A stretch of 64,000 nucleotides of DNA from Sandarakinorhabdus sp. AAP62 (GTDB lineage Bacteria > Pseudomonadota > Alphaproteobacteria > Sphingomonadales > Sphingomonadaceae): contig NZ_ANFY01000011.1 in the NCBI RefSeq assembly GCF_000331225.1, forward strand, positions 145,126 through 209,125. The letters run 5' to 3'. A program made the translations under genes and the position numbers. Shown one piece after another: positions 1 through 8,222 of this stretch (its first letter is position 1; the number at the start of each line of letters is the position of its first letter). The notes under the pieces were generated by a model. It had not been told where the DNA came from, ran no database searches, and worked only from the letters and a program-made list of their open reading frames with translations.

Positions 1-1
1 C

Positions 2-280
2 TTTGCGCTGTGGCTGCCGTCGCAGCCGGTCTTCTTTGCAGCACTGTCGGAAACGCTGCACGAACGCTATCGCGCGGTTGGCATTGCGGCGGTGAACACC
101 ATGGGCCAGTTCGGGTCGTTCTTCAGCACCAGCGCGCTGGGGGTCTCCCGCGATGCCACCGGCAGCTATGATTCGGGACTGGCGGCCATCGCTGCCTGCA
201 TCGTGATCGGGATCGTCCTGCTCAACATGTTGCGGCGACAAGCGAAGGCCGAAATCGGGCCGGCGGCGGGCAAAGGCTGA
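2..280 (+). CDS. MFS transporter, C-terminal fragment (partial at window edge)
   Basis: The reading frame is open from the first bases of the window to a TGA at 278-280, so only the last 92 residues are visible. They contain two hydrophobic helices, a loop with small residues (NTMGQFGSFFS) and a last helix ending in LLNMLRRQAK, followed by a short polar tail. This matches the last two helices of a major facilitator superfamily permease of the anion:cation symporter type. The substrate cannot be read from this fragment. The gene starts outside the window, so length and promoter are unknown. Confidence 0.6.
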   Translation, partial: FALWLPSQPVFFAALSETLHERYRAVGIAAVNTMGQFGSFFSTSALGVSRDATGSYDSGLAAIAACIVIGIVLLNMLRRQAKAEIGPAAGKG

Positions 281-433
281 GCCCCTGCACCCCCTTGTGA
301 TGGGGCGGTCCGCCATGAGCGGCCGACGGCAGTTGCCTTCTGCCGTTGGAGGCGTAAGCTCGCACCAGCCCCAGCGACCTCAGGGCGGCGTGTCGCGCAG
401 CGTGCTTCCACCATGATCCAGGGGGACGATCAG

Positions 434-1153
434 ATGAATTCAGCAATCCGCGTGGCCGCGCCGCTCCTGGCTGGCCTGATGGCCCTGGCCGCAACCGGCC
501 AACCCGCCGCAGACGCCGTGCCAAATGTCGTGCCGGCCGCCAAGCCCGGCCTCGCGACTCCACCGGAAGGCTGGGCCTATCTGCCCGAACTCGCGGTGCT
601 GGGCCCGGCCGACATCTATCGAATCGTGCAGCGCCAGAACGGCGAAGGTGGCCCCAGAACCCGGATGCATGTGCATAGCAAAAAGAATGCCGGTATCCTT
701 ACCCGCGATGTCGATGTGCCGCTGACGGCAGCGACGCAGCTGCAATGGCGCTGGAAGATCGACCAGATCCCGTCGAAACTGCCGGAAACGGCCGCAGCCA
801 ACCACGACTATTTCAGTATCGCCGTGAAGTTCGAGAACGGCAAGGATCTCACCTACATGTGGAGTTCCAGCCTCGACAAGGAGTTCGGCTTCGATTGCCC
901 GCTGCCCGGCTGGACCGGGCGCGAATATCATGTCGTCGTCCGTTCCGGCGGCGGCGATGTGGGCAAATGGCTGGCCGAAAGCCGCAATATCGCTGCCGAC
1001 TATGCCAAACATGTCGGCCCGGAACAGCCCGGCCGTATCGTGCAGGTGTGGTTCATCGCCAACACCATCATCCAGCAGGGTGAGGCGACGGCGCATTTTG
1101 GCGACATCGTGCTCACCCCCGGAAACGCGGGCAAGAAGCTGGCCGTGTTCTGA
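434..1153 (+). CDS. DUF3047 domain-containing secreted protein
   Basis: A 239-residue protein with an N-terminal signal peptide (hydrophobic core APLLAGLMALAATG, likely cleavage after about residue 28), so probably periplasmic. The body carries the DUF3047 pattern: LQWRWKID, then DYFSIAVKFENG and LTYMWSSSL, a beta-rich domain of unknown function found in proteobacteria. I chose the ATG at 434 because GGGGGA lies about 9 nt upstream; an in-frame ATG at 413 would place seven polar residues before the signal. The gene stands alone, convergent with the nucleosidase gene. No catalytic motif is visible. Confidence 0.72.
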   Translation: MNSAIRVAAPLLAGLMALAATGQPAADAVPNVVPAAKPGLATPPEGWAYLPELAVLGPADIYRIVQRQNGEGGPRTRMHVHSKKNAGILTRDVDVPLTAATQLQWRWKIDQIPSKLPETAAANHDYFSIAVKFENGKDLTYMWSSSLDKEFGFDCPLPGWTGREYHVVVRSGGGDVGKWLAESRNIAADYAKHVGPEQPGRIVQVWFIANTIIQQGEATAHFGDIVLTPGNAGKKLAVF

Positions 1154-1190
1154 ATTTCCCAAAACAACAAGCCTCACTGGCCCGGCTGAC

Positions 1191-1239
1191 CGCCCGAAAA
1201 CCAATGGGTGCAGGGTCTGCGACCCTGCCCGCCGGAGGC
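1191..1239 (+). repeat. half copy of the intergenic palindromic repeat
   Basis: This stretch contains CGCCCGAAAACC, then GGGTGCAGGGTC, TGC, GACCCTGC, ending in CGCCGGAGGC. The same arm occurs at the right end of the full copies at 34517-34750 and 39724-39934. GCAGGGTC/GACCCTGC can form an 8-bp hairpin. It lies between the convergent stop codons of the DUF3047 gene (1153) and the nucleosidase gene (1253), so it may help to end transcription from both sides, though no U-tract follows it. Confidence 0.75.
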
Positions 1240-1252
1240 TTTACTTTCACCC

Positions 1253-2191
1253 TTAATCCGGCAGCGCCGCCACAAAGGCCTGCACGACCTTGGCCGAATT
1301 GACCGAGGCCAGGTGCGCGAATGTCTCTTCGACATTCTTGTGCCGGTCGGCTCCCGCCAGATCGGAGATGCTGCGGAACACGATGGCCGGCACCATGTTG
1401 CTGTAGGCGACCTGCATGACCGCGGCGCTTTCCATGTCGAGCACGCGGGCGGACCAGGCCTTTTGCAGATAGAGGCGGAATTCCCTGTTGTCGGCGAAGA
1501 CGCCGGCGGTCACGCCAGTGCCGCCGACGTCGAGGCGGGGTGGGCGCTGCAGGCAGAGCTGCGATTCAGCCCGCATCTGCGCTGATTTCGGCACGCAGCG
1601 TTCCAGTGTCATGCCCTGCACCACGCTGCGGGCGAGTGTGAGCAGGCCGGGATCGACGGGGATGCGAAACAGGCGCCGGGGCGGGGTGGCGGCGTTGGTC
1701 ACCATTGTGCCGCGTGGGAAGATGAAGAACCAGTTGGCCGGCGCGCCGTCCAGCGCCAGCGGTGGCGGGGCCCAACCCCCATTGGCTCCCTTTCCGGCTT
1801 TGCGGGCAAAGGCGGATTCCAGATACTGGCCCCAATCGGCCGGCACCACCACGTCGCCCACGCCAAGCTGCGGATCAACGCCGCCGGCGATGCCGGAAAA
1901 CACGATGCGGCTGACGGTGAAACGATCCAGCACCAGCTGCGTGTTCATCGCGGCGTTGACCACGCTGACGCCGCTCTGCATCAGGATCACGGGCTTTCCG
2001 GCAAAGCGGCCGGTGAGGAAGATGCGGCCATTGATGGCATGTTCCTTCGGATCGGCGATCAGCGGCACCAGCGCGTCCCACTCCGGCTTGAAGGCGGTCA
2101 TCACCACGGTGCGCGGGGTGTCGTCGAGTTTTTGCGCCTGGGCAGGCAGAGCCAGCAGCGCAAGCAGGGCAGCAAGGATCAGGCGAATCAT
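1253..2191 (-). CDS. Secreted nucleoside phosphorylase / MTA-SAH nucleosidase family protein
   Basis: 312 residues. The N-terminus (hydrophobic run LILAALLALLALPAQAQ) is a signal peptide, so the enzyme is probably periplasmic. The mature part has the purine nucleoside phosphorylase fold signatures: VVMTAFKPEWDAL near the start, a Gly-rich FSGIAGGVDPQLGVGDVVVP, and near the C-terminus VLDMESAAVMQVA, whose M-E pair binds the ribose in MTA/SAH nucleosidases. Its start codon overlaps the stop of the upstream NCS2 purine permease gene (ATGA, 2188-2191). A combined role in hydrolysing nucleosides and taking up the base is a reasonable inference. The exact substrate is not decided by the sequence. 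Confidence 0.78.
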   Translation of the reverse strand: MIRLILAALLALLALPAQAQKLDDTPRTVVMTAFKPEWDALVPLIADPKEHAINGRIFLTGRFAGKPVILMQSGVSVVNAAMNTQLVLDRFTVSRIVFSGIAGGVDPQLGVGDVVVPADWGQYLESAFARKAGKGANGGWAPPPLALDGAPANWFFIFPRGTMVTNAATPPRRLFRIPVDPGLLTLARSVVQGMTLERCVPKSAQMRAESQLCLQRPPRLDVGGTGVTAGVFADNREFRLYLQKAWSARVLDMESAAVMQVAYSNMVPAIVFRSISDLAGADRHKNVEETFAHLASVNSAKVVQAFVAALPD

Positions 2192-3546
2192 GCAGCAGAC
2201 ATCCAGACAAAACGGGCGACGAACAGCGCACCGAGGGTGAAGAGGAACCAGTCCTTGGCTGAAGCCTGCCCGCGCCCCAATTTGAGCAGGGCATGAGCGA
2301 CGAGCCCAAAGGCGAGGCCATTGGCGATGGAGAAGGTAAGCGGGATCAGGATGACGGTGAGAAAGGCCGGGATCGCGGTGAGGGCATCATCCCAGTCCAC
2401 TTCCGCCAGCGGTGCCAGCATCAAAGCGCCGACCACGATCAGCGCCGGAGCGGCAGCGGCGAGCGGTACCAGCCCGGCATAGGGCGCGACCAGCATGGCA
2501 GCGAGGAACAGCAGCCCGGTAACCAGCGCGGTGAGCCCGGTGCGCCCGCCCGCCTGCACGCCAGCCGCGCTTTCGACATAGGATGTGACCGTGCTGGTGC
2601 CCGCGACCGCGCCTGCCATCGCCGCCACGGCATCGACGGTGAGAATGCGATTGAGGCCCGGGATGTTGCCCGCCGCGTCCATCAGCTTCGCGCGCTTGGT
2701 GACAGCGACCAGCGTGCCGACATTGTCGAACAGATCGACGAACAGGAACACGAACAATATCTCGATCAGGCCCAGGCCCTGCTGGCCGGACAGGCCGAAG
2801 ACGCCGGCGAAATCGAGCTTGAACGCCGTATCGGCAATGGCGGTCAGGCTATAGGGCTGGGTCGAGGCCGACACCTGGCCGGTCAGCGCCGCGACGATGC
2901 TGGTGGCGACGATGCCGATCAGGATTGCCGCCCGCACTTTCCACGCCGACAGCACGGCAATGATGGCCAGCCCCAGCAGCGCCAGTGCCGGGCCCGGTGC
3001 CGTGAGATCGCCGAGCGCCACGAAGGTCGCCGGATTGGCCACCACCAGCCCGGCCTCCTTCAGGCCGATGAAGCCGAGGAACAGGCCGATGCCGCCCGCC
3101 ACCGCCGCCAGCAGGCTGGGCGGCATCACCGCGATGATCAGCTGGCGCGCGCCGGTCAGCGTGAGCACCAGGAAGGCGACGCCCGACAGGAACACGCAGG
3201 CCAGCGCCACCGGCCACGGCACGCCCATCTGCAGCACGACGGTGAAGGTGAAATAGGCGTTGATGCCCATGCCGGGCGCCAGCGCGATCGGCACATTGGC
3301 AAACAGGCCCATCAGGATCGAGCCAATGGCCGCCGCCAGGCAGGTCGCCGCCGCCACCGCCGCCACCGGCATCCCGGCCTGGCCCAGGATCACCGGATTG
3401 ACGAGGATGATATAGGCCATTGTCAGGAAAGTGGTGGCCCCGGCCAGCGTCTCGGTGCGGGCCGTGGTGCCACGCTCCGCCAGCTTGAACTGACGGGCGA
3501 GCCAGCCGGTATCGCCGCCTGCATCCGGCGCTGAATCGCTTGTCAT
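2188..3546 (-). CDS. NCS2 family purine/xanthine-guanine-hypoxanthine permease (AzgA/GhxP group)
   Basis: About 452 residues with 12-14 hydrophobic segments. Typical AzgA-group motifs are seen: ETLAGATTFLTMAYII at the start of the membrane domain, ANVPIALAPGMGINAYF in helix 3, LFVDLFDNVGTL, and TSTVTSYVESAAGVQAGGRTG. This family imports adenine, guanine or hypoxanthine with protons across the inner membrane. The start at 3546 is supported by AGGAGG 4 nt upstream; an alternative in-frame ATG lies 48 nt further out. The stop overlaps the start of the secreted nucleosidase gene, so the two form a salvage operon. Confidence 0.88.
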   Translation of the reverse strand: MTSDSAPDAGGDTGWLARQFKLAERGTTARTETLAGATTFLTMAYIILVNPVILGQAGMPVAAVAAATCLAAAIGSILMGLFANVPIALAPGMGINAYFTFTVVLQMGVPWPVALACVFLSGVAFLVLTLTGARQLIIAVMPPSLLAAVAGGIGLFLGFIGLKEAGLVVANPATFVALGDLTAPGPALALLGLAIIAVLSAWKVRAAILIGIVATSIVAALTGQVSASTQPYSLTAIADTAFKLDFAGVFGLSGQQGLGLIEILFVFLFVDLFDNVGTLVAVTKRAKLMDAAGNIPGLNRILTVDAVAAMAGAVAGTSTVTSYVESAAGVQAGGRTGLTALVTGLLFLAAMLVAPYAGLVPLAAAAPALIVVGALMLAPLAEVDWDDALTAIPAFLTVILIPLTFSIANGLAFGLVAHALLKLGRGQASAKDWFLFTLGALFVARFVWMSAA

Positions 3547-3615
3547 CCTGCCTCCTGCTGGCGGCCTCACTGCACGAAATGGCGAAGAAGGCAAAGCCGG
3601 CGATGGCAGCGCACT

Positions 3616-4440
3616 TCATTCGGCCAGTTGTGGCGATGGCACGCGTCGGGAGGGTGGCTTGCCTTGCTCCCAGCCCAGCCAGCCAGCCAATGCGCCAGCG
3701 AGCAGGCCGCCGCCCAGGGTGACTGCGGCGGGCAGCGTGCCAAAGGCGGCCAGGAAGCGGTTGAAACCGGGAATGGCATCGGGAACATAAACAACCAGCG
3801 CTTGCACCGCGAGGAAGAACACGGCGACCAACCATGGCTTCCCATGCTTGCGGTCGCTGGCATAGACCAGCAGGGCAAAGGCGATGCACATCGCGTCCGG
3901 GACTGCAACACTGTCCCCAAACTGTTGCAGGGGCGTGCGGTTGGCGAAATCCGGCCAATTGAACAAGTTGCCGGTGGCGCGGCTGGCCGGTGATTCAAAC
4001 AGGATCAGCGGCGTCGCCAGCAAATAGGCGCCGTGCAGTCTGGCATTGCGGCGATGCTTGATGGCGAGATGGAACAGCGTGAGATAGCCAAGGATCGCCA
4101 CGAAAGTGATGATGCCGATGGCGGGTTCGAAAACCATCTTGCCCTGATCACCGGCGGCATAGCGGGTCGCCGTGAGATTGACGATGGCGACCAGGCCCAT
4201 GATCAGCAGCGGGAACAGCAGGAAACTCGCCTTGCCCACCTGCTTGTGCAGCGCGTTGCGGCGTTGCTGGATGGACCAGGTCTGCACGGCAAGCAGGCTG
4301 AGCCAGATCATCGCCGAGATGGCATGAACATGGAACGGCAGCGGCACCCGGTCGATCTTGCCGAAATAGGTTGGCCAGAAGCCGACGAAGGTGACGAGCA
4401 CCATGAATGCCAGATACGGCAGTCCCCAACGAAACAGCAT
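3616..4440 (-). CDS. Uncharacterised multi-pass membrane protein
   Basis: 274 residues with about seven to eight predicted transmembrane helices, evenly spaced (FMVLVTFVGFWPTYFG, MIWLSLLAVQTW, FLLFPLLIMGLVAIVN, IITFVAILGYLTLFH, IAFALLVYA, LVAVFFLAVQALVVYV, VTLGGGLLAGALAGWLGW). Histidines sit at the first helix-loop border (PFHVHAISAMIW) and after helix 4 (FHLAIKHRRN), reminiscent of heme- or quinone-binding membrane proteins, but no family signature is clear. GGGGGGGAAA lies just upstream of the ATG. It stands in the same direction as the NCS2 gene with a 69-bp gap. Function not recognised. Confidence 0.7.
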   Translation of the reverse strand: MLFRWGLPYLAFMVLVTFVGFWPTYFGKIDRVPLPFHVHAISAMIWLSLLAVQTWSIQQRRNALHKQVGKASFLLFPLLIMGLVAIVNLTATRYAAGDQGKMVFEPAIGIITFVAILGYLTLFHLAIKHRRNARLHGAYLLATPLILFESPASRATGNLFNWPDFANRTPLQQFGDSVAVPDAMCIAFALLVYASDRKHGKPWLVAVFFLAVQALVVYVPDAIPGFNRFLAAFGTLPAAVTLGGGLLAGALAGWLGWEQGKPPSRRVPSPQLAE

Positions 4441-4540
4441 GTTTCCCCCCCTGCCTGTTCCATTTGAATGATGCGGTACGCCGCACCTGATGACAAGGGC
4501 AGAGGGTGACAGCGACCCTGCAGCGGGCTAATCCACCATC

Positions 4541-5536
4541 ATGACTCATGCCGCCTTCCCCGCCGCCCGCCTGCGCCGCACCCGAATGACCGCCTGGAGC
4601 CGCGATCTGCACCGCGAAACGTCGCTCAGCCCGGCCAATCTGATCTGGCCGCTGTTCCCCACCGAAGGCCATGACCAGGAGGTGCCGGTGGGCACCATGC
4701 CCGGCGTGTCGCGCCTGTCGGTCGACCGGCTGGCCAAGGCCGCGAAGGAAGCTGCAAGCCTGGGCATTCCGGCAGTGGCGCTGTTCCCGCACACCTCGGC
4801 CGATCGCCGCAGCGAGGATGCCAGGGAAGCGCTTAACCCCGATAACCTCATCTGCCGGGCCATCCGCGCCATCAAGGATGCGGCGCCGGAAGTGGGCGTG
4901 CTCACCGATGTGGCGCTCGATCTTTACACCAGCCATGGCCACGATGGCCTGTTGAGCGACGCCGGCGAGATCTTGAACGACGCCACGGTGGAGATGCTGG
5001 TTGGCCAGTCGTTGAACCAGGCCCGCGCCGGCTGCGATATCATCGCCCCGTCCGACATGATGGATGGCCGCGTCGCCGCCATCCGTGCCGGGCTGGAGGC
5101 TGACGGGTTCCACAACACCCAGATCATGGCCTATTCGGCCAAATATGCCTCGGCCTTCTATGGCCCCTATCGCGATGCGGTGGGCAGCGGCGGCGTGCTG
5201 AAGGGCGACAAGAAGACCTATCAGATGGACCCGGCCAATGCCCGCGAAGCGCTGCGCGAAGTGGCGCTGGACATTGCCGAGGGCGCGGATTCCGTGATGG
5301 TGAAGCCGGGGATGCCCTATCTCGACATCATCCGGGCCATCCGCGACGCCTTCGACGTGCCGGTGTTCGCCTACCAGGTGTCGGGCGAATATGCGATGCT
5401 GGAAGCCGCCATCGCCGCCGGCGTGCTCGATCGCAACAAGGGCGTGCTGGAAGCGCTGATGAGCTTCCGGCGGGCGGGCTGCAACGGCGTGCTGACCTAT
5501 CACGCGCCGTTGGCGGCGCGGCTGCTGGGGGCGTGA
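4541..5536 (+). CDS. hemB: Delta-aminolevulinic acid dehydratase (porphobilinogen synthase)
   Basis: 331 residues, the usual length for HemB. The enzyme joins two 5-aminolevulinate molecules into porphobilinogen in the cytoplasmic tetrapyrrole pathway. The two active-site lysines are present: Lys201 in MAYSAKYASAFYGP and the Schiff-base Lys255 in VMVKPGMPYLDIIRA. The metal loop reads DVALDLYTSHGHDG, without the three cysteines of the zinc type, so this is a Mg/K-dependent form as known from other alphaproteobacteria. No strong ribosome binding site is seen before the ATG at 4541; no better start is in frame. Divergent from the membrane protein gene. Confidence 0.96.
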   Translation: MTHAAFPAARLRRTRMTAWSRDLHRETSLSPANLIWPLFPTEGHDQEVPVGTMPGVSRLSVDRLAKAAKEAASLGIPAVALFPHTSADRRSEDAREALNPDNLICRAIRAIKDAAPEVGVLTDVALDLYTSHGHDGLLSDAGEILNDATVEMLVGQSLNQARAGCDIIAPSDMMDGRVAAIRAGLEADGFHNTQIMAYSAKYASAFYGPYRDAVGSGGVLKGDKKTYQMDPANAREALREVALDIAEGADSVMVKPGMPYLDIIRAIRDAFDVPVFAYQVSGEYAMLEAAIAAGVLDRNKGVLEALMSFRRAGCNGVLTYHAPLAARLLGA

Positions 5537-5571
5537 ACTCAGGCCGGCGCGCCGGCTGCGGGAGAGGGAAG

Positions 5572-7254
5572 ATGGCCGCATTGCGCCGGATGATGGCCCT
5601 GCTGATCGCACTGGCGCTGAATGGCCCGGCACTGGCTGCCCGCCCTGCCGATCTGTTGTTCATCGGTGGCCCTGTCATCACGGCGGACGCCGGCAACCGG
5701 ATTGCAAACGGTGTAGCGGTGGAGGGCAATCGCATCGTCGCGGTGGGCGACGTGGCGGCGTGGCGCGGGCCGAAGACCAGGGTGATCAACCTGAAGGGCC
5801 GGGCGCTGCTGCCAGGCTTCATCGATTCCCACAGCCACGTGTCGGGCATGGCCAATGTCGAGGCCAATTACATCAATATCCAGGCGCCGCCGCTGGCCAA
5901 CGGGCAGGCCATCATCGCCCGCCTGAAGGCGGCGCAGGCCAGCCGGCCCAAGGGGGCATGGCTGATCGGCCAGGGCACCTACAACCAGATCATGCCGACT
6001 CGGGCGGAACTGGATGCGGCCTTTCCCGACACGCCGGTCGATCTGCAATGGAGCGTGCACGACCATCTGATCAACCACGCCGCGGCCGTGGCGCTGGGCA
6101 TGGGCCGGGATTTTCCCGATCCGCCGGCCGGCAGCACCGGGCGCTATGAGCGCACCGCCGATGGCGAGGTGATGATCAGCCGCGATGCACCGATCAAGGT
6201 GCCGCTGCCAACGCTGACAGAAGCGCAACTGAAGCAGGGCGTGCAGGCCATATTGCGCGATTTCTACCTGCAGCGCGGTGTCACCACCGTGTCCGACATG
6301 TCGGAGCCGGCGGCCTACAAGGCCTATGACGAGTTGCGGGCCGAAGGCCGCCTGCCCACCCGCGTGCGCCTGAATTACCTGCTGCGCACGCCCGCCGAGC
6401 TTGACCGCCTGATCGCCAGCGGCCTTGCCACCGGCCGCGGCGATGACTGGCTGCGCACCGGCGCGGTGAAGTTCATCCAGGACGGGGTATGGGGCACGAC
6501 GGCTGCCGTCTATCGCCCGTTCTGGGAGGGTTCGGCGACCAGCTTCGTGCCCAACAACCGGGGCGGCACCAGTTTTGACCAGCCGACGCTCTCGGCGCTG
6601 GTGCTGAAGGCGCGGCAGGCCGGCTGGCAGGTGCAGATCCACGCCAACGGTGATCGCGCGCAGGACTAGGTGCTGACCGCCTATGAGGCTGCAAACGCCG
6701 CCGTGCCCGCCGCTGATGCGCGCTGGCGCATCGAACATTTCGGGCATTTCCTGGTGCGCGACCCAGCGCGAACCCCCGAACGGCTGGCGCGCCTGCGCCG
6801 GCTTGGCGGCATCCCCTCGCCGCAGATCGCCTTCCTGTGGCGGTTGACCGACACCAACATCCGGGAACCCGACGTCGATTTCTTCGCCCTGCACACCCTG
6901 ATCGACGCCGGCTTTCACCCCGCCGGCGGTGTGGACACGATCGGAACCCAGAATTTCGCCACCTATCCGATGTTCTCCATCCAGCGCGCCGTGCACCGCG
7001 ACAGCAAGTTCGGCAGCATCGTCCAGCCGGGCCAGGCGATCAGCGTGATCGAGGCCATCAGGATGTTCACCATCTGGGCGGCCGAGGCCAATTTCCTCGA
7101 AAGGGATTTCGGCAGCATCGAGGTCGGCAAGATTGCCGATCTGGTGGTGCTGGGCGCCGATCCCCGCGCGGTGCCGGCCAGCCAGCTTGCCGCCATCCCG
7201 GTCGACATGACGATCCTAGACGGCAAGCTTGCCTTTGAACGGCGCCGGCCATAG
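5572..7254 (+). pseudogene. Amidohydrolase (YtcJ-like) interrupted by one in-frame TAG
   Basis: A single frame runs from ATG 5572 (GGGAGAGGGAAG directly upstream) to TAG 7252-7254, broken only by TAG at 6667-6669 (codon 366). Before the stop: a signal peptide ([13 protein letters not shown]), the metal motif DSHSH at about residues 85-89, and HANGDRAQD with a His ligand at 357. After it the same frame continues with VLTAYEAAN, RWRIEHFGHF (His about 389), and the C-terminal IEVGKIADLVVLGADP strand. Both halves are needed for one amidohydrolase, so a 365-residue product would lack later ligands. Either a recent nonsense mutation or a sequencing error; codon use is normal on both sides. Confidence 0.85.
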
Positions 7255-7421
7255 CGGCTTGCGGCGACAGGTCGGCGTGGTAACATGCCGGCCTCTTTCG
7301 GAGTGGATATGCGCGAGATTGTTCCTGGCTGCTGACCGATAGCTGCACCGCAGCTGTTGGTTCGCCACGCCTCACCGGCAGCGGTGCGGCGCCCTGCAGA
7401 TTTTGCAGAAGAGCCAGAGAC

Positions 7422-7676
7422 ATGGATATTTCGCGCAACGAACAGCGCATACTGCACCTGCTGGCGCAAGGCGGCAGCATTCACCATCGCCGGGAAAACG
7501 GCCATATCGTCGACGTCAAATGCTTCACCCGTGATGGCGCCTGCCTGGCCGGGATGAGCCTCGATCTGTTCGCCCGGCTGAAACGGCGTGGTTACATCGA
7601 GTCAAAGGGCGGCGCACCCTACCGCATCTCCAGGCTGGGACTGGCGCTGGTCAGAAGCCAGCTCGACAATCGTTAG
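7422..7676 (+). CDS. yjhX: YjhX-family (UPF0386) small protein, putative toxin
   Basis: 84 residues, matching the E. coli YjhX family along its whole length: start MDISRNEQRILHLLAQGG, a central IVDVKCFTRDG, the segment FARLKRRGYIESKGG, and the diagnostic end PYRISRLGLALVRSQLDNR. The fold is winged-helix-like. In E. coli YjhX has been listed as the toxin of a YjhX/YjhQ pair, with YjhQ a GNAT-like antitoxin. Here a GNAT gene is the next gene downstream, but in the opposite direction. Cellular target unknown. The upstream 168 bp hold no gene and no clear promoter. Confidence 0.85.
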   Translation: MDISRNEQRILHLLAQGGSIHHRRENGHIVDVKCFTRDGACLAGMSLDLFARLKRRGYIESKGGAPYRISRLGLALVRSQLDNR

Positions 7677-7682
7677 ACGTCA

Positions 7683-7715
7683 GGCCCCGGTGCGACCCAA
7701 TGCCGGACCGGGGCC
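7683..7715. terminator. Hairpin between convergent genes, possible bidirectional terminator
   Basis: GGCCCCGGT at 7683-7691 pairs perfectly with ACCGGGGCC at 7707-7715 across a 15-nt loop. It starts 6 nt after the yjhX stop and ends 21 nt before the stop of the converging GNAT gene. There is no T-run on either side, so its activity as an intrinsic terminator is uncertain. Confidence 0.45.
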
Positions 7716-7736
7716 ATCGGCGGCGAAGCGACCTCA

Positions 7737-8213
7737 TCACAGCGGCCGGCGCCAGGCCCAGACCTCGCCATCCTCTGGATCTACGACCGTACCGGCAGTG
7801 ACAAAACCATTGCGGCGCAGCACAACAGCAGAGGCGTTATCCGGCAACAGCGTGTGAGCGATGACAGTGCAGGCTCCATTGGCGGCAGCGATAGCCACCA
7901 GATCGCGCGCCATCGCGGTTGCGATCCCACGCCCTTCCACCAGCGGGAAGCTGCCATAGGCGATTTCCACCGTGCCTTCGGGATCCGGCGGCGCCTTGAA
8001 GCCACACAGGCCCACCATGGCGCCACTGCTGTCCAATGCCCACCAATCCGCCCACGGCGGCGGCCGCGGCGTCGCGCCCATGATGGCCATGATGGCGTCC
8101 AGCGTGGTCAGGCCAATCTCGGCTGAAGGATAGAAATCCTCCACGCCGCGCAGCAGCGCCGGCGGCGGATTGGCAAGATCGGCCGGGCTGGCCGGAATCA
8201 GCCGCACCACCAT
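7737..8213 (-). CDS. GNAT family N-acetyltransferase
   Basis: 158 residues. It shows the GNAT core: a beta-strand with WWALDSSGAMVGLCGFK, then VEIAYGSFPLVEGRGIATAMARDLV, whose EGRGIAT is the acetyl-CoA pyrophosphate loop, and a later TLLPDNASAVVLRRNGFV helix-strand. This class moves an acetyl group from acetyl-CoA to an amine; the substrate is not visible. The ATG at 8213 lies 9 bp after the dioxygenase gene, so both are probably co-transcribed. It faces yjhX tail to tail. An antitoxin role towards YjhX is possible but only by analogy. Confidence 0.82.
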   Translation of the reverse strand: MVVRLIPASPADLANPPPALLRGVEDFYPSAEIGLTTLDAIMAIMGATPRPPPWADWWALDSSGAMVGLCGFKAPPDPEGTVEIAYGSFPLVEGRGIATAMARDLVAIAAANGACTVIAHTLLPDNASAVVLRRNGFVTAGTVVDPEDGEVWAWRRPL

Positions 8214-8222
8214 GGCCGGGGC

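Noticed and set aside
283..310. GCCCCTGCACCC stretch resembling the palindromic repeat
   Set aside because: Only about 12 bases agree and no matching arm follows; a chance match in GC-rich DNA is likely.
2293..3534. 413-codon open frame antisense to the NCS2 permease gene
   Set aside because: Its composition (Arg/Gln/Asp/His-rich) is that of a reversed membrane protein gene; no ribosome binding site or family match.
6667..6669. TAG read as pyrrolysine or by suppression
   Set aside because: No pyl genes or suppressor tRNA are seen, and the amidohydrolase family does not use such a residue. A mutation or sequence error is simpler.
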